A stretch of DNA of 64,000 nucleotides from Candidatus Binatia bacterium. GTDB lineage: Bacteria > Desulfobacterota > Binatia > UBA12015. The notes beneath the pieces are model-generated. The model saw nothing but the letters and a program-made list of their open reading frames with translations. It did not search any database and had not been told where the DNA came from. This document shows positions 52,647 to 60,697 of the stretch, piece by piece. Position 1 is the stretch's first letter. Every line of letters begins with the position of its first letter. Location of the stretch: NCBI GenBank assembly GCA_036563615.1, contig DATCMB010000019.1, forward strand, positions 147,071-211,070, written 5' to 3'. The position numbers and the translations under genes are program-made.

Positions 52647-53104
52647 GCGTTCTCTCGACGCGCGTCGTCGCGCGACACCAGGAAGTGGCCCTGCGCGGTC
52701 GCGACGGGTCGATTGCGGTCGTCCTGCCACGCCTCGACGCGCACGTTGGTCACGCGACGGCCGTGCTTGGTGACGATCGCCTTCGCAAACGTGTCGACCG
52801 CGCGCGCCGAGCGCAGGTACGCGATCGTGAGATCGATCGGCTTCGGCAGCGGCCCGTTCGGCGAGTGGCGCATCACCTCGACGATCGCCGCGTTCTCGAG
52901 GAACGCGCCGATGACGCCGCCGTGGATCGCGGGCAGCATCGCGTTGCCGACGATCTGCGGGCCGAAGCGCAGCACCGAGATCAGCTCGCCGTCGTCGTCG
53001 ACGCCGACCGTGATGCCGATGAAGCGGCAGTACGGGATGCGGTCGAGCAGCGCGCGCAGCTCGTCGGCCGACGCGCGCGTTCCAGGATTGGTCGGCGTGC
53101 TCAC
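52643..53104 (-). CDS. PaaI-like hotdog thioesterase
   Basis: A 153-aa hotdog-fold protein of the PaaI/YbgC-like acyl-CoA thioesterase group. The active-site helix is marked by PAIHGGVIGAFLENAA, with the HGG motif near residue 60 and Glu69 at the position of the catalytic acid. It should hydrolyse an acyl-CoA. The GTG start overlaps the stop of the first thioesterase gene (GTGA), so the operon is translationally coupled. Having two different hotdog enzymes side by side suggests that they form a heteromer or split substrates. Confidence 0.88.
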   Translation of the reverse strand: MSTPTNPGTRASADELRALLDRIPYCRFIGITVGVDDDGELISVLRFGPQIVGNAMLPAIHGGVIGAFLENAAIVEVMRHSPNGPLPKPIDLTIAYLRSARAVDTFAKAIVTKHGRRVTNVRVEAWQDDRNRPVATAQGHFLVSRDDARRENA

Positions 53105-53571
53105 GACTGCACCGCGGGCGCGGGCGGCGGCGCCTGGTTCGCGCCCAGCATGAAGGTCATCGCGGCGGTCGCGATCGGGTCGTGCGGATCCTCGTGGTAG
53201 GCCGAGCCGTGCACGAACGCGATGTGCCGCGTCAGCTTGTAGCAGCGGCAGTGGCCGATCACGTCGCGGCCGGGCGTCGCGGGTTTCATGTAGTCGATGC
53301 GCAGGTCGAGCGTCGCGATCGAGCGCAGATCGGGCAGCGCGGTCATCACCGCGACCCCGGCGGTGCTGTCGAGCAGCGTCGTGATCACGCCGCCGTGGAT
53401 CACGCCGGTCGCGGGGTTGCCGACCAGCTTCTCGTCGTACGGGATCTTGATCCAGGCCTCGCCGGGCTTCGCGTCGAGCACGACCATCCCGAGCGCGACC
53501 GAGTGCGGCACGTAGTCGATCAGCAGGTTCTTGCGCTCGGCGACCGCGTCGAGCAGGCGGGAGCGGCTCAC
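53101..53571 (-). CDS. PaaI-like hotdog thioesterase
   Basis: A 156-aa hotdog-fold protein and first gene of a three-gene operon. The signature ATGVIHGGVITTLLDSTAG carries HGG and an Asp at the usual acid site, as in 4-hydroxybenzoyl-CoA-type or PaaI-like acyl-CoA thioesterases. The C-terminal strand VHGSAYHEDP contains a second His. The GTG at 53571 gives the normal length; the frame stays open to 53682 with low-complexity sequence. It is convergent with the PhyH/carboxylase run, so a link to acyl-CoA metabolism is plausible. Confidence 0.85.
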   Translation of the reverse strand: MSRSRLLDAVAERKNLLIDYVPHSVALGMVVLDAKPGEAWIKIPYDEKLVGNPATGVIHGGVITTLLDSTAGVAVMTALPDLRSIATLDLRIDYMKPATPGRDVIGHCRCYKLTRHIAFVHGSAYHEDPHDPIATAAMTFMLGANQAPPPAPAVQS

Positions 53572-53703
53572 GTCAGTCGATGAACCATCCCGCCCCGGCT
53601 GGTTCAACCGTCGTCGCGCGCGTCGCCCGACCGCAGACACGCAGCCACGACACGACGACGCGCTTCGACGGCGCGGTGTCAACGGCTCGGTGTCGACGGC
53701 GCG

Positions 53704-54108
53704 CTACGAGCGCTCGCGACAGACCTTCTGCAGCACCCCGCCCGCGAACTGGAAGCGCGCGGTGCGCGAGCCGACGACCTGCTCGCTGCTTCCGAGCGGC
53801 ACGCCTGCGACCGAGCGGAAGCTGCGGCGCACGGCGGTCGCGCGGTAGACGAGCGAGCCGTCGGCGCCGCGCTCGTCGGGCGCGCCGAGGATGCGCTCGA
53901 CGTCGGCCGCCGTGCTGCGTCCGATGGTGAGCTTCGCGAGGTCGCTGCCGCGCACGGCTTGCCCCGTCAGCATCGTCTGCGACGTGCGCTCGCAGCCCGT
54001 CGCCAGCGCGAGCGAGGCTGCGAGCGCGGCCAGCAGCGTCCACCCCCCGCGCCGGCGGAGGCGGCATGCCACCTCCGCCGGCGACTGTGCACGGCTCACG
54101 CTCTGCAC
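53704..54108 (-). CDS. BamE/SmpA-like outer-membrane lipoprotein
   Basis: A 134-aa lipoprotein. The N-terminal half has a positive region and a hydrophobic segment ending ALATGCERT, with Cys39 as the probable lipidated residue. The mature part contains DLAKLTIGRSTAADVERILG and a GAPDERG turn followed by beta strands, as in BamE (SmpA/OmlA), which helps the BAM complex insert outer-membrane proteins. The similarity is of the small-fold type; it could also be a related DUF lipoprotein. The start is uncertain (GTG at 54108, or later GTG codons). No bam genes are near. Confidence 0.6.
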   Translation of the reverse strand: MQSVSRAQSPAEVACRLRRRGGWTLLAALAASLALATGCERTSQTMLTGQAVRGSDLAKLTIGRSTAADVERILGAPDERGADGSLVYRATAVRRSFRSVAGVPLGSSEQVVGSRTARFQFAGGVLQKVCRERS

Positions 54109-54130
54109 ACCGCGTGCAGCAACGCGGCCC

Positions 54131-54709
54131 TCACTGCAGCAAGCTCTGGACGTCGTGCACGAACGCCTGGCTCGCGGAGCCGTACGGTGGCGTTGGCGTC
54201 GGCGTTGGCTCCGCCGTCGGAGTCGGCGGCGGGGTCTCGGTCGGCGCGGGAGTCGGAGTCGGTGTGGGCGTCGGCGTCGGCGTCACGCCGGGGCAGCCCT
54301 GGGCACACGCGTCGCAGCAGCTGTTCGTTTGACCGACGCACGCCGTGCCACCCTTCGGCGCCTTGCACTGCGCCGCGTTCCTCTTGATCGTGCAGCGAGT
54401 CTTGCCCTTCTTGTCGACCGTACAGCAGGTGACGAAGCCTGGACGCCCGCAGGTCGACCGCGCCGCGCACGAGGTGACGTCGCCCTTGCAGTTCTTGGGC
54501 AGCAGTCCCTGGCTGGCGAGATCGTTCACCACCTCGCGCGCGCACTTGACGTATTGCCCGTGGTTGCGGAAGCCGTCGCAGGGGCATTCCGCGGCGACGG
54601 CGGCGCGCGCTGCCGCGACGGCTGCGTCGTCCGTGCACTTCGCAGAAGCTCCGCCGGCACCTGCGAGCGCGACGAGCGACGCGACCACCACTCCGAACAC
54701 GAACTTCAT
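54131..54709 (-). CDS. Cys-rich secreted protein with Pro/Thr tail
   Basis: A 192-aa exported protein. The signal peptide (MKFVFGVVVASLVALAG) ends at ASA-KC. The mature domain has about 16 cysteines, with the recognisable blocks CPCDGFRNHGQYVKC, CAARSTCGRPGFVTCC and GQTNSCCDACAQGC. A Pro/Thr repeat linker follows (residues 140-175, PTPTP type), then a short tail. I have seen this CxxRSTCGxPGFVTCC pattern in secreted proteins of deltaproteobacterial-type lineages, but no function is assigned. GGAGG lies 6 nt before the ATG. The linker suggests that the domain is displayed at or beyond the outer membrane. Confidence 0.8.
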   Translation of the reverse strand: MKFVFGVVVASLVALAGAGGASAKCTDDAAVAAARAAVAAECPCDGFRNHGQYVKCAREVVNDLASQGLLPKNCKGDVTSCAARSTCGRPGFVTCCTVDKKGKTRCTIKRNAAQCKAPKGGTACVGQTNSCCDACAQGCPGVTPTPTPTPTPTPAPTETPPPTPTAEPTPTPTPPYGSASQAFVHDVQSLLQ

Positions 54710-54909
54710 CGGCCCTCCTTTTCTTCCCGGGGGACAGCGCGCGAGGACCGTTACGTTCGTTTGGGGAGGTGCGAAGTGTACGGAGCTGGTCTGGGATGGA
54801 TCGGTGACGTCGCGGCCCTCGTCGTCGAAACCCCGAGAGCTCTTGACTGGGCGTGCGCTACCACGGGGTCGTGAACCGTGGGAAGGCGGTTCGGCCGCGA
54901 CGCGCTCGG

Positions 54910-54925
54910 TATTTCCCTTAAGGGA
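54910..54925. promoter_or_regulatory. 16-bp perfect palindrome TTTCCCTTAAGGGAAA
   Basis: A perfect 16-bp palindrome in a 298-bp gap between the Cys-rich gene (start 54709) and the thaumatin-like gene (end 55008), both on the minus strand. It lies about 200 bp upstream of the Cys-rich gene, so it could be an operator. Its AT-rich make-up stands out in this G+C-rich region. I cannot name the regulator. Confidence 0.5.
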
Positions 54926-54961
54926 AACGCCGAAACCTACGCGCTTGCAATCGTTCGCGCT

Positions 54962-55001
54962 GCGGCGCCGCGAGGAGCATCGCGTGCTCTCGCGGCGCCG
55001 C
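54962..55001 (-). terminator. Long GC-rich hairpin after the thaumatin-like gene
   Basis: Two arms (54962-54979 and 54985-55001) pair over 17 bp with one bulged base around a 5-nt loop TCGCG. It begins 6 nt after the stop of the thaumatin-like gene. There is no U tract, so it is a candidate transcript-end stabiliser or an atypical terminator. Confidence 0.5.
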
Positions 55002-55007
55002 GCAGAG

Positions 55008-56189
55008 CTATTGCGAAGCGTCGTGGTTCATCGGGTTCAGGAAGGTAATCGTATAGTTGACGAGCGTGCCGTTGCCGCGGCACGAGAACAGCCCGTTGGT
55101 GTCGTCGTACTGCCACGCGTAGATCGTCGGGCAGACCGCGTGAATCTCGGTCACGTAGTCCTGGTAGGTCGGCTCCCAGGCCGCGTCGGGTCGCTGCTCG
55201 CCGAACGGGTCGCAGATCTGGTCGTGCGGGCTCGGCGGGTTGCTGTACGGTGAGCAGCCGTACTGACCGTCGCAGCACGGCTGCCCGCAGGTGCAATCCG
55301 TCGTGAGGCTGCACGTGCAGCAGTAACGGGTGTCGTGCCCGACCTGGCATGGGCTCAGACAGCCGCCGGTCGTCTTCCCCCAGTCGGGGCACTTGGGCGT
55401 CGTCGCGCAGCCCGCCACGCCGCAGAATGGCGGGTCGCCGCTGCCTTGCGGCTGGTCGGGCTCGATCGTCAAAAGCAAATTCCAACCGTCGACGAAGCTC
55501 GCGTTGTAGTTGTCGTTGCCGCCCGGGTTCGCGGCGCCGCCGTCGAGCGTGAACTCGGCGAGGGATGCGGGCGGATTGCCGCTCGCGACGCAGTTGCGCA
55601 GCCCGTTGCAGTCGCCCGTCTGGCACTTGAGGCCGTTGTCGCCGGTCGCCGTGCAGCCGGTGCGCGGCCAGAAGCGGCCGCTGTCCCAGCCGTACGGCAC
55701 GGTGATGGTCTTGCTCGCGCCGTCGGGGAGCTCCCAGTCCCAGCCGCCGACGTCCATCGGATTCGGTACGCCGTTGCCGTTGATGCCGGCGACCCACACG
55801 GTCTGGCCCGACCGGTTGACGAAGGTGATCTTGTGCTCGCCGCCGGGCGGCGGCGCGGCCGACACCTGGCAGACGTCGGCGAGGTTGCACTGGTCGTTGG
55901 TGAAGCAGGTCGTGAACTTGCAGTTGTCGGGCTCGGTCTCGGGGTTCCAGCACGCGCCGTTCAAGGTGCAGCAGTAGAAGCCCTGCGGGCACTGCAGGCA
56001 GGAGCCCTCGGCGCTCGTGCAGGCGGCGGGCTCGGGAGATCCGGGAGGTGGCTCGCCCACCGGCGTCGGGGGCGGCGTCGGTGCGCCGCCGTCCGACGAG
56101 TTGCCGCAGCCCGGGAGCCCGGGCAGCGCGAGAAGAGCCACGATCAGCGCCGCGCTCGAGAAGAGTGCTCGCCAGCGTAGATCGCTCAT
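55008..56189 (-). CDS. Thaumatin-like (PR-5-type) domain lipoprotein
   Basis: A 393-aa lipoprotein (lipobox LPGLPGC) with a Pro/Gly linker and an N-terminal Cys-rich knot (CLQCPQGFYCC). From about residue 115 the sequence follows the plant thaumatin/PR-5 fold: HKITFVNRSGQTVWVAG, WELPDGASKTITVPYGWDSG with RFWPRTGC, LKCQTGDCNG, LAEFTLDG, YNASFVDGWNLLLTIEP, a Cys cluster, CPTIYAWQYDDTNGLFSC, and NYTITFLNP at the end. The Arg, Glu and Asp positions of the acidic cleft (REDDD) can be traced. In plants such proteins bind beta-glucan and harm fungi; here it would sit at the cell surface. Confidence 0.85.
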   Translation of the reverse strand: MSDLRWRALFSSAALIVALLALPGLPGCGNSSDGGAPTPPPTPVGEPPPGSPEPAACTSAEGSCLQCPQGFYCCTLNGACWNPETEPDNCKFTTCFTNDQCNLADVCQVSAAPPPGGEHKITFVNRSGQTVWVAGINGNGVPNPMDVGGWDWELPDGASKTITVPYGWDSGRFWPRTGCTATGDNGLKCQTGDCNGLRNCVASGNPPASLAEFTLDGGAANPGGNDNYNASFVDGWNLLLTIEPDQPQGSGDPPFCGVAGCATTPKCPDWGKTTGGCLSPCQVGHDTRYCCTCSLTTDCTCGQPCCDGQYGCSPYSNPPSPHDQICDPFGEQRPDAAWEPTYQDYVTEIHAVCPTIYAWQYDDTNGLFSCRGNGTLVNYTITFLNPMNHDASQ

Positions 56190-56399
56190 GCCGCCTGCCT
56201 CCGATCGATCGGTGAAGGGATCGGCACTTCTCGGCCGGAGTTCAAGAGGTCGCGCCGCCGAACGTCCTCATGCCATGCGCGTTGCTGTGTGCGTCGGGAT
56301 TGGCGATCGAGTCGCCCTTCGTGGCATGGGCGACGGATGCGCGAGCCCGCCCCGCCGCCCGCATCCAGCAAGGAGACACGCCGCACGCGGACGCGCGCG

Positions 56400-56906
56400 A
56401 TGGCGCTCCTTCCCCTGCTGCTCGGCGTCCTGGTCGCGACGCTCGCGTGCGCGGATGACTTCGAACGGCGCGCGGAGGATGCAGTCCTGGCCCGCTTCCT
56501 GGGCACCTGGCGCACCGAGACCACCGTGCGCGACGGCGCGGGCAACGTGATCGCCCACACCCTCGGGACGGCGCGCGCCGAGCGCACGCTCGAGGGCCGC
56601 TGGGTCGAGTTCCGCTCGGCGAGCATCCCACCCGGCGCGGCCGAGCTGCAGATCATGACCCGCGAGCCCGCGACCGGCGTGCTCCGCCAGTGGCTCTTCG
56701 ACTCCGACGGCTACTGGCACACGGCCGAGGGAAGCTGGCACCCCGCGAGCGAAACCATCACCTGGCGCGGCGAGAAGGACGGCGCGAGCTTCGTCATCGA
56801 GGACCGCTGGCGCTCGCCCGACCGCCTCGAGTGGACGCTCGTCCGCAAGGACGGCGACGGTCGGACGGTGCGGACGATCGACGGGACGCTCACCCGCGCG
56901 GAGTGA
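56400..56906 (+). CDS. Exported DUF1579-like protein
   Basis: A 168-aa protein with a signal-like N-terminus (MALLPLLLGVLVATLAC) that may be lipidated at Cys17. The rest is a lipocalin-like beta-barrel pattern: FLGTWRTETTVRDGAGN, RTLEGRWVEFRS, WLFDSDGYWHTAEGSWHPAS, and repeats up to TIDGTLTRAE. DUF1579-type proteins have no established function and may bind small ligands. The ATG at 56400 was chosen for the signal; earlier start codons add only Arg-rich sequence. Confidence 0.78.
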   Translation: MALLPLLLGVLVATLACADDFERRAEDAVLARFLGTWRTETTVRDGAGNVIAHTLGTARAERTLEGRWVEFRSASIPPGAAELQIMTREPATGVLRQWLFDSDGYWHTAEGSWHPASETITWRGEKDGASFVIEDRWRSPDRLEWTLVRKDGDGRTVRTIDGTLTRAE

Positions 56907-56970
56907 GGCCGGCGCGCGTCGGCGCGACGTGCGTCGCGGCGCTCGGTGCTGCTTTCCTCGGCGGCAGTGC

Positions 56971-57057
56971 CTACGCCCCGACCGCGGCGGCGAACAGCAC
57001 GAGCGCGACGAGGGCTGCGACGGCGACGATCGGTAGAGCGATTTGCGTGCGGCTCAT
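56971..57057 (-). CDS. Possible single-helix membrane micropeptide
   Basis: A 28-residue frame, almost all hydrophobic (MSRTQIALPIVAVAALVALV...), would form one membrane helix. It lies 102 nt downstream of the GNAT gene stop on the same strand. There is only a weak AGGA just before the ATG. Many hydrophobic frames occur by chance in G+C-rich DNA, so this is tentative. Confidence 0.25.
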   Translation of the reverse strand: MSRTQIALPIVAVAALVALVLFAAAVGA

Positions 57058-57158
57058 GTCCTGCGCGCTTGCGGGATCCGTGCCAGCGCGCGCGTCCTTT
57101 TCAGCGCGCTCGTCGGCGGAGCGAGCTTGCGCTCGATCCGCTCGGTCCGGCGCCGACG

Positions 57159-57752
57159 TCACTCGCTCCTCACTCTCTGCTCTCGGCGTCCGGCGCCTTC
57201 GCGCCGCGACGCCAAGACTTCCGCGACCGGCACGATCGGCCCCGCGACGTGCGACGCGTCGCGCAGCAGCTTCTGCCAGTGCCCGACGTCCCACCAGCGG
57301 CCCATCTTCCAGCCGACCCGCGGGGTGACGCCCGCGCACACGAAGCCGAAGCGCTCGTGCAGCGCGACGCTGCCCGGGTTGGGCAGGGCGATCACGCCGA
57401 TCGCCGCGTGGAAGCCCTGCGCCTCGAGCGTCGGCAGGAGCTCGCGGTAGAGCGCCGTGCCGACGTCCCGGCGGTGGTGTCGGTGCGAGACGTAGACCGT
57501 GACCTCGGTCGTCCAGTCGTACGCGCGACGCACCTTGTAGCGGCCCGCGTAGGCGACGCCGACCACCGCACCGTCGAGCTCCGCGACCAGCCACGGATGG
57601 CGCTCGCGCCCGGCAGACCATTCGGCCTGCCAGTGCGCGAGCGTCTGCGGCTCGGTGTTGAAGTTGTAGTGCGTGTGCTCGATCGCCCAGTTGACGATGT
57701 CGCGGATCGCCTCGAGATCGTCCTCGCGCGCCGATCGGACGGTGACGGCCAC
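57159..57752 (-). CDS. GNAT-family N-acetyltransferase
   Basis: A 197-aa acetyltransferase of the phosphinothricin acetyltransferase-like group. It starts VTVRSAREDDLEAIRDIVN; HTHYNFNTEPQTLAHWQAEW is typical of this branch. The acetyl-CoA motif A is HRRDVGTALYRELLPTLEAQG, near residue 90, and the C-terminal part has PNPGSVALHERFGF and WWDVGHWQKLL. It probably acetylates a small amine. The GTG start lies 8 nt after the stop of the LLM gene, so both are one transcript. Confidence 0.9.
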   Translation of the reverse strand: MAVTVRSAREDDLEAIRDIVNWAIEHTHYNFNTEPQTLAHWQAEWSAGRERHPWLVAELDGAVVGVAYAGRYKVRRAYDWTTEVTVYVSHRHHRRDVGTALYRELLPTLEAQGFHAAIGVIALPNPGSVALHERFGFVCAGVTPRVGWKMGRWWDVGHWQKLLRDASHVAGPIVPVAEVLASRREGAGRREQRVRSE

Positions 57753-57760
57753 GGCGCGCG

Positions 57761-58777
57761 TCAGCCGTTGAAGGCGCGGATCACCTCGCGCCAGCGCTCG
57801 ACGCGGTCGCCCTTGCGGTACGGGATGTAGAAGCTCAGGCGATCGAGGATGCCCTCGTACTTCGCCTTGAGCTTGCCGGCGATGTCGTCCCAGGTGCCGG
57901 TCGTGGCGTAGACCTCGAGCATCTCGTCGGTGATCAGATCCGCCATGCCGCCCCAGTCGCCGGCGCGGGCCTTCTCGTTGAGCTTCGCCTGCACGTCGCC
58001 CCAGCCGTGCACCTCGAGCACCGGACGGTACGCGGGCGTCGACGCGTAGAAGGCAATCTGTTGCTTGACGAGGCCCTTCAGGCCCTTCCGCTCCTCGTCG
58101 TCGTCGCCGACGATGACGAAGGCCGCGGTCGAGAGCTTGCACGCCTTCGGGTCGCGGCCGGCCTTCTGCGCGCCCTGCTGGATGTTCGGCAGGATGTGCT
58201 CGTTCAGGTACTTGAACGAGTGGAACGGGTGGACGTGGAAGCCGTCGCACAGCTCGCCCGCGAGGCGACACATGTACTCGTTCACGCCCGCGATGTAGAT
58301 CGGGATGTTCGGATGCTCGATCGGACCGCCGTTGAAGAACGGCGTCATCAGCGTGAACTCGTAGAACTTGCCCTTGAAGCTCGGCCGCGTGCCGTTCTGG
58401 AAGGTGTCCCACACCGCGCGGATCATCTGGATCATCTCGCGCAGCCGCGGACCGGGCGACTCCCACTTGACGCCGAAGCGACGCTCGTTGTGCGCCTTCA
58501 CCTGCGTGCCGAGTCCGAGGATGAAGCGTCCGCCGGACAGCGCCTGCAGGTCCCACGCGATCATCGCGTGCGCGAGCGGGCTGCGCGGGAAGGCGACCGC
58601 GATCGACGTGCCGAGCTTGATCTTCTTCGTGTGCTCGGCGGCGAGCGCGAGCGGCAGGTAGGGATCGTGTCCGGTCTCGGCCGTCCACACGGCGTCGAAG
58701 CCCGCTTCCTCGGCGGCCTTCGCGGCCTCGGGCACGTCCTTCAACGTTGCTGCGGCGAGCGCGGTATCGAGCTTCAT
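57761..58777 (-). CDS. LLM-class F420-dependent oxidoreductase
   Basis: A 338-aa luciferase-like enzyme. Family features are EAGFDAVWTAETGHDPYL near residue 25, RFILGLGTQVKAHNERRFG near 84, and IPIYIAGVNEYMCRLAGELCDG (as IPIYIAG and AGELCDGF) near 160. This is the subgroup often annotated TIGR03617, probably F420-dependent. The substrate is unknown. AGGAGG lies 7 nt before the ATG. It heads a two-gene unit with the GNAT gene and diverges from the ThDP enzyme gene across 57 bp. Confidence 0.92.
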   Translation of the reverse strand: MKLDTALAAATLKDVPEAAKAAEEAGFDAVWTAETGHDPYLPLALAAEHTKKIKLGTSIAVAFPRSPLAHAMIAWDLQALSGGRFILGLGTQVKAHNERRFGVKWESPGPRLREMIQMIRAVWDTFQNGTRPSFKGKFYEFTLMTPFFNGGPIEHPNIPIYIAGVNEYMCRLAGELCDGFHVHPFHSFKYLNEHILPNIQQGAQKAGRDPKACKLSTAAFVIVGDDDEERKGLKGLVKQQIAFYASTPAYRPVLEVHGWGDVQAKLNEKARAGDWGGMADLITDEMLEVYATTGTWDDIAGKLKAKYEGILDRLSFYIPYRKGDRVERWREVIRAFNG

Positions 58778-58834
58778 CTGCGTCCTCCTCGGTGGAGCTT
58801 AGGCTTCTAGCGAAAGCGGCGATATACGAAAACG

Positions 58835-60574
58835 ATGCAGAGACGAATGCGCCTCGGCGACTTCCTGGTCGCCTATCTCCGCGGCCTCGGCGTCGAGAGG
58901 ATGTTCGGGATCCCCGGCGACCTCGTGCTGCGATTGTTCTCGCACCTCGGCGAGCGCGGACGGTGGAAGATCGTCACGTTCTCGCACGAGCCGGCGGTCG
59001 GCTTCGCGGCCGACGGCTACGCGCGCGCGACCGGCTCGATCGGCGTCGCCTGCGTCACGTACGGCGCGGGCGGGCACAACATGGTCAACGCGGTCGCGGG
59101 CTCGTACGCGGAGCACGTGCCGGTGCTGGTGATCAGCGGCGGACCGGGCGACGAGGAGCGCAAGTTCGGCACGCTGATCCACCACCAGGCGCGCGCGATC
59201 GAGTCGCAGCTCAACATCTACCGCGAGGTCACCGCGGCGGCGGCCGTGATCCAGGATCCACGCACCGCGGCCGAGGAGATCGACCGCGTGGTGCGCACGA
59301 TGTGGCAGGAGCAGCGTCCGGGCTACCTCGAGATCCACCGCGACATGGTCGATCGCGTCATCGAGGTGCCGAAGCGCCTGCTCGAGCAGCATCCGCTCGA
59401 GATGCCGCACTCGAATCCGCACAAGGTGCGCGAGGCGGCGCGCGACGCGGCGGAGCGTCTCAACCGCTCACAGAAGCCGGTCGTGATGGTCGGCATCGAG
59501 ACCTTCCGCTTCAAGGCGCAGAAGGAGGTGATCACGCTCTGCGAGCGGCTCGGCGCGCCGGTGCTGACGACCATGCTGTCGAAGGGCGCGGTGCCGATGG
59601 ACCATCCGCTCCACATGGGCGTGTACATGGGTCCGCACAGCCCGGTCGCGATCCGTCGCCGCGTCGAGCAAGCGGATCTGATCCTCGACCTCGGCTGCCT
59701 CGCGACCGACATCGGCAGCGCGGGGCGTCCGCTCGCTTCCGAGCGCTCGATCCGCGCCATCGACCGCCGCGTCGACGTGAGCTTCCACAGCTACAACGAC
59801 GTCGCGCTCAAGGACTTCGTGCGCGCGCTGCTCGAGGAGGAGCTGCGCCCGCATCGCGAGAAGGTCGAGTACCACGACAACCTGCCGCCGCCGCCCGCGT
59901 GGCTCGCGTCGCTGCCGGCGGGCAACGGCGCGAGCGGCTCGGCGCACGCGCGCTTCGCGAAGAGCGCGGCGCCGTCCGCGCGTGCGCGTGGCGGCACGAT
60001 GCGCGTCGCCGAGATGCTGCTGGTTCTCAATCACTTCCTCGAGCGGCGGAAGAGCTACGTCGTCGTCGCGGAAGCGGGCGACATGCTGTTCGCCGGCATC
60101 GACGTGCGTGTCGCCGGTCGCGCCGCGTACTTCGCGCAGGGCTTCTATGCGTCGATGGGCTTCGGCGTGCCGGGCGCGATGGGCATCGAGATGGGCACCG
60201 GCAAGCGTCCGATCCTGCTGTGCGGCGACGGCGCGTTCCAGATGACCGGTCCCGAGATCGCGCACGCGCCGCGCTACGGGCTGCGTCCGATCGTGCTCGT
60301 GACCAACAACGGCGGCTGGGGGATCTTCCGTCCGGTCGTCAAGCGCCACTCGATCCTCGAGATCCCGTCGTGGCCGTACGCCGAGCTCGCGCGTCTGTGG
60401 GGCGGCGACGGGGAGCGCGTCACGTCCGGTCCCGAGCTGCTCGCGGCGCTCGAGCGCGCCGATCGCAGCGAGCGCTTCTCGATCATCGAGGTGATGATCG
60501 GGCGCAACGACCTCTCGCCGCTGTCGCGCAAGTACATCCAGTACTCGTCGAAGCAGGGCGCGAAGGGGAGCTGA
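58835..60574 (+). CDS. Thiamine-diphosphate-dependent decarboxylase-like enzyme
   Basis: A 579-aa enzyme with the three-domain layout of the pyruvate/indolepyruvate decarboxylase family. The N-terminal domain has GIPGDLVLRLF and the activating Glu in FSHEPAVGFAADGYAR (Glu52). The ThDP/Mg motif is GDGAFQMTG with NNGGWG about 30 residues later. A low-complexity Ala/Pro/Arg linker (residues 345-390) separates the middle and C-terminal domains. The reaction is probably decarboxylation of a 2-oxo acid or a related C-C cleavage, but the substrate is unknown. Confidence 0.88.
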   Translation: MQRRMRLGDFLVAYLRGLGVERMFGIPGDLVLRLFSHLGERGRWKIVTFSHEPAVGFAADGYARATGSIGVACVTYGAGGHNMVNAVAGSYAEHVPVLVISGGPGDEERKFGTLIHHQARAIESQLNIYREVTAAAAVIQDPRTAAEEIDRVVRTMWQEQRPGYLEIHRDMVDRVIEVPKRLLEQHPLEMPHSNPHKVREAARDAAERLNRSQKPVVMVGIETFRFKAQKEVITLCERLGAPVLTTMLSKGAVPMDHPLHMGVYMGPHSPVAIRRRVEQADLILDLGCLATDIGSAGRPLASERSIRAIDRRVDVSFHSYNDVALKDFVRALLEEELRPHREKVEYHDNLPPPPAWLASLPAGNGASGSAHARFAKSAAPSARARGGTMRVAEMLLVLNHFLERRKSYVVVAEAGDMLFAGIDVRVAGRAAYFAQGFYASMGFGVPGAMGIEMGTGKRPILLCGDGAFQMTGPEIAHAPRYGLRPIVLVTNNGGWGIFRPVVKRHSILEIPSWPYAELARLWGGDGERVTSGPELLAALERADRSERFSIIEVMIGRNDLSPLSRKYIQYSSKQGAKGS

Positions 60575-60697
60575 CGCGGCGAGCCGCGGTGGCGTCAGGT
60601 GCCGCTGCGGCTTCGTGCGCTCGCACCGGTCGAGCGCACGCGGCGTGGGTGCTGCGTGCGCTCGGTCAGCGCGTTCGGCGCCGCGCGCGGGGCGCGT

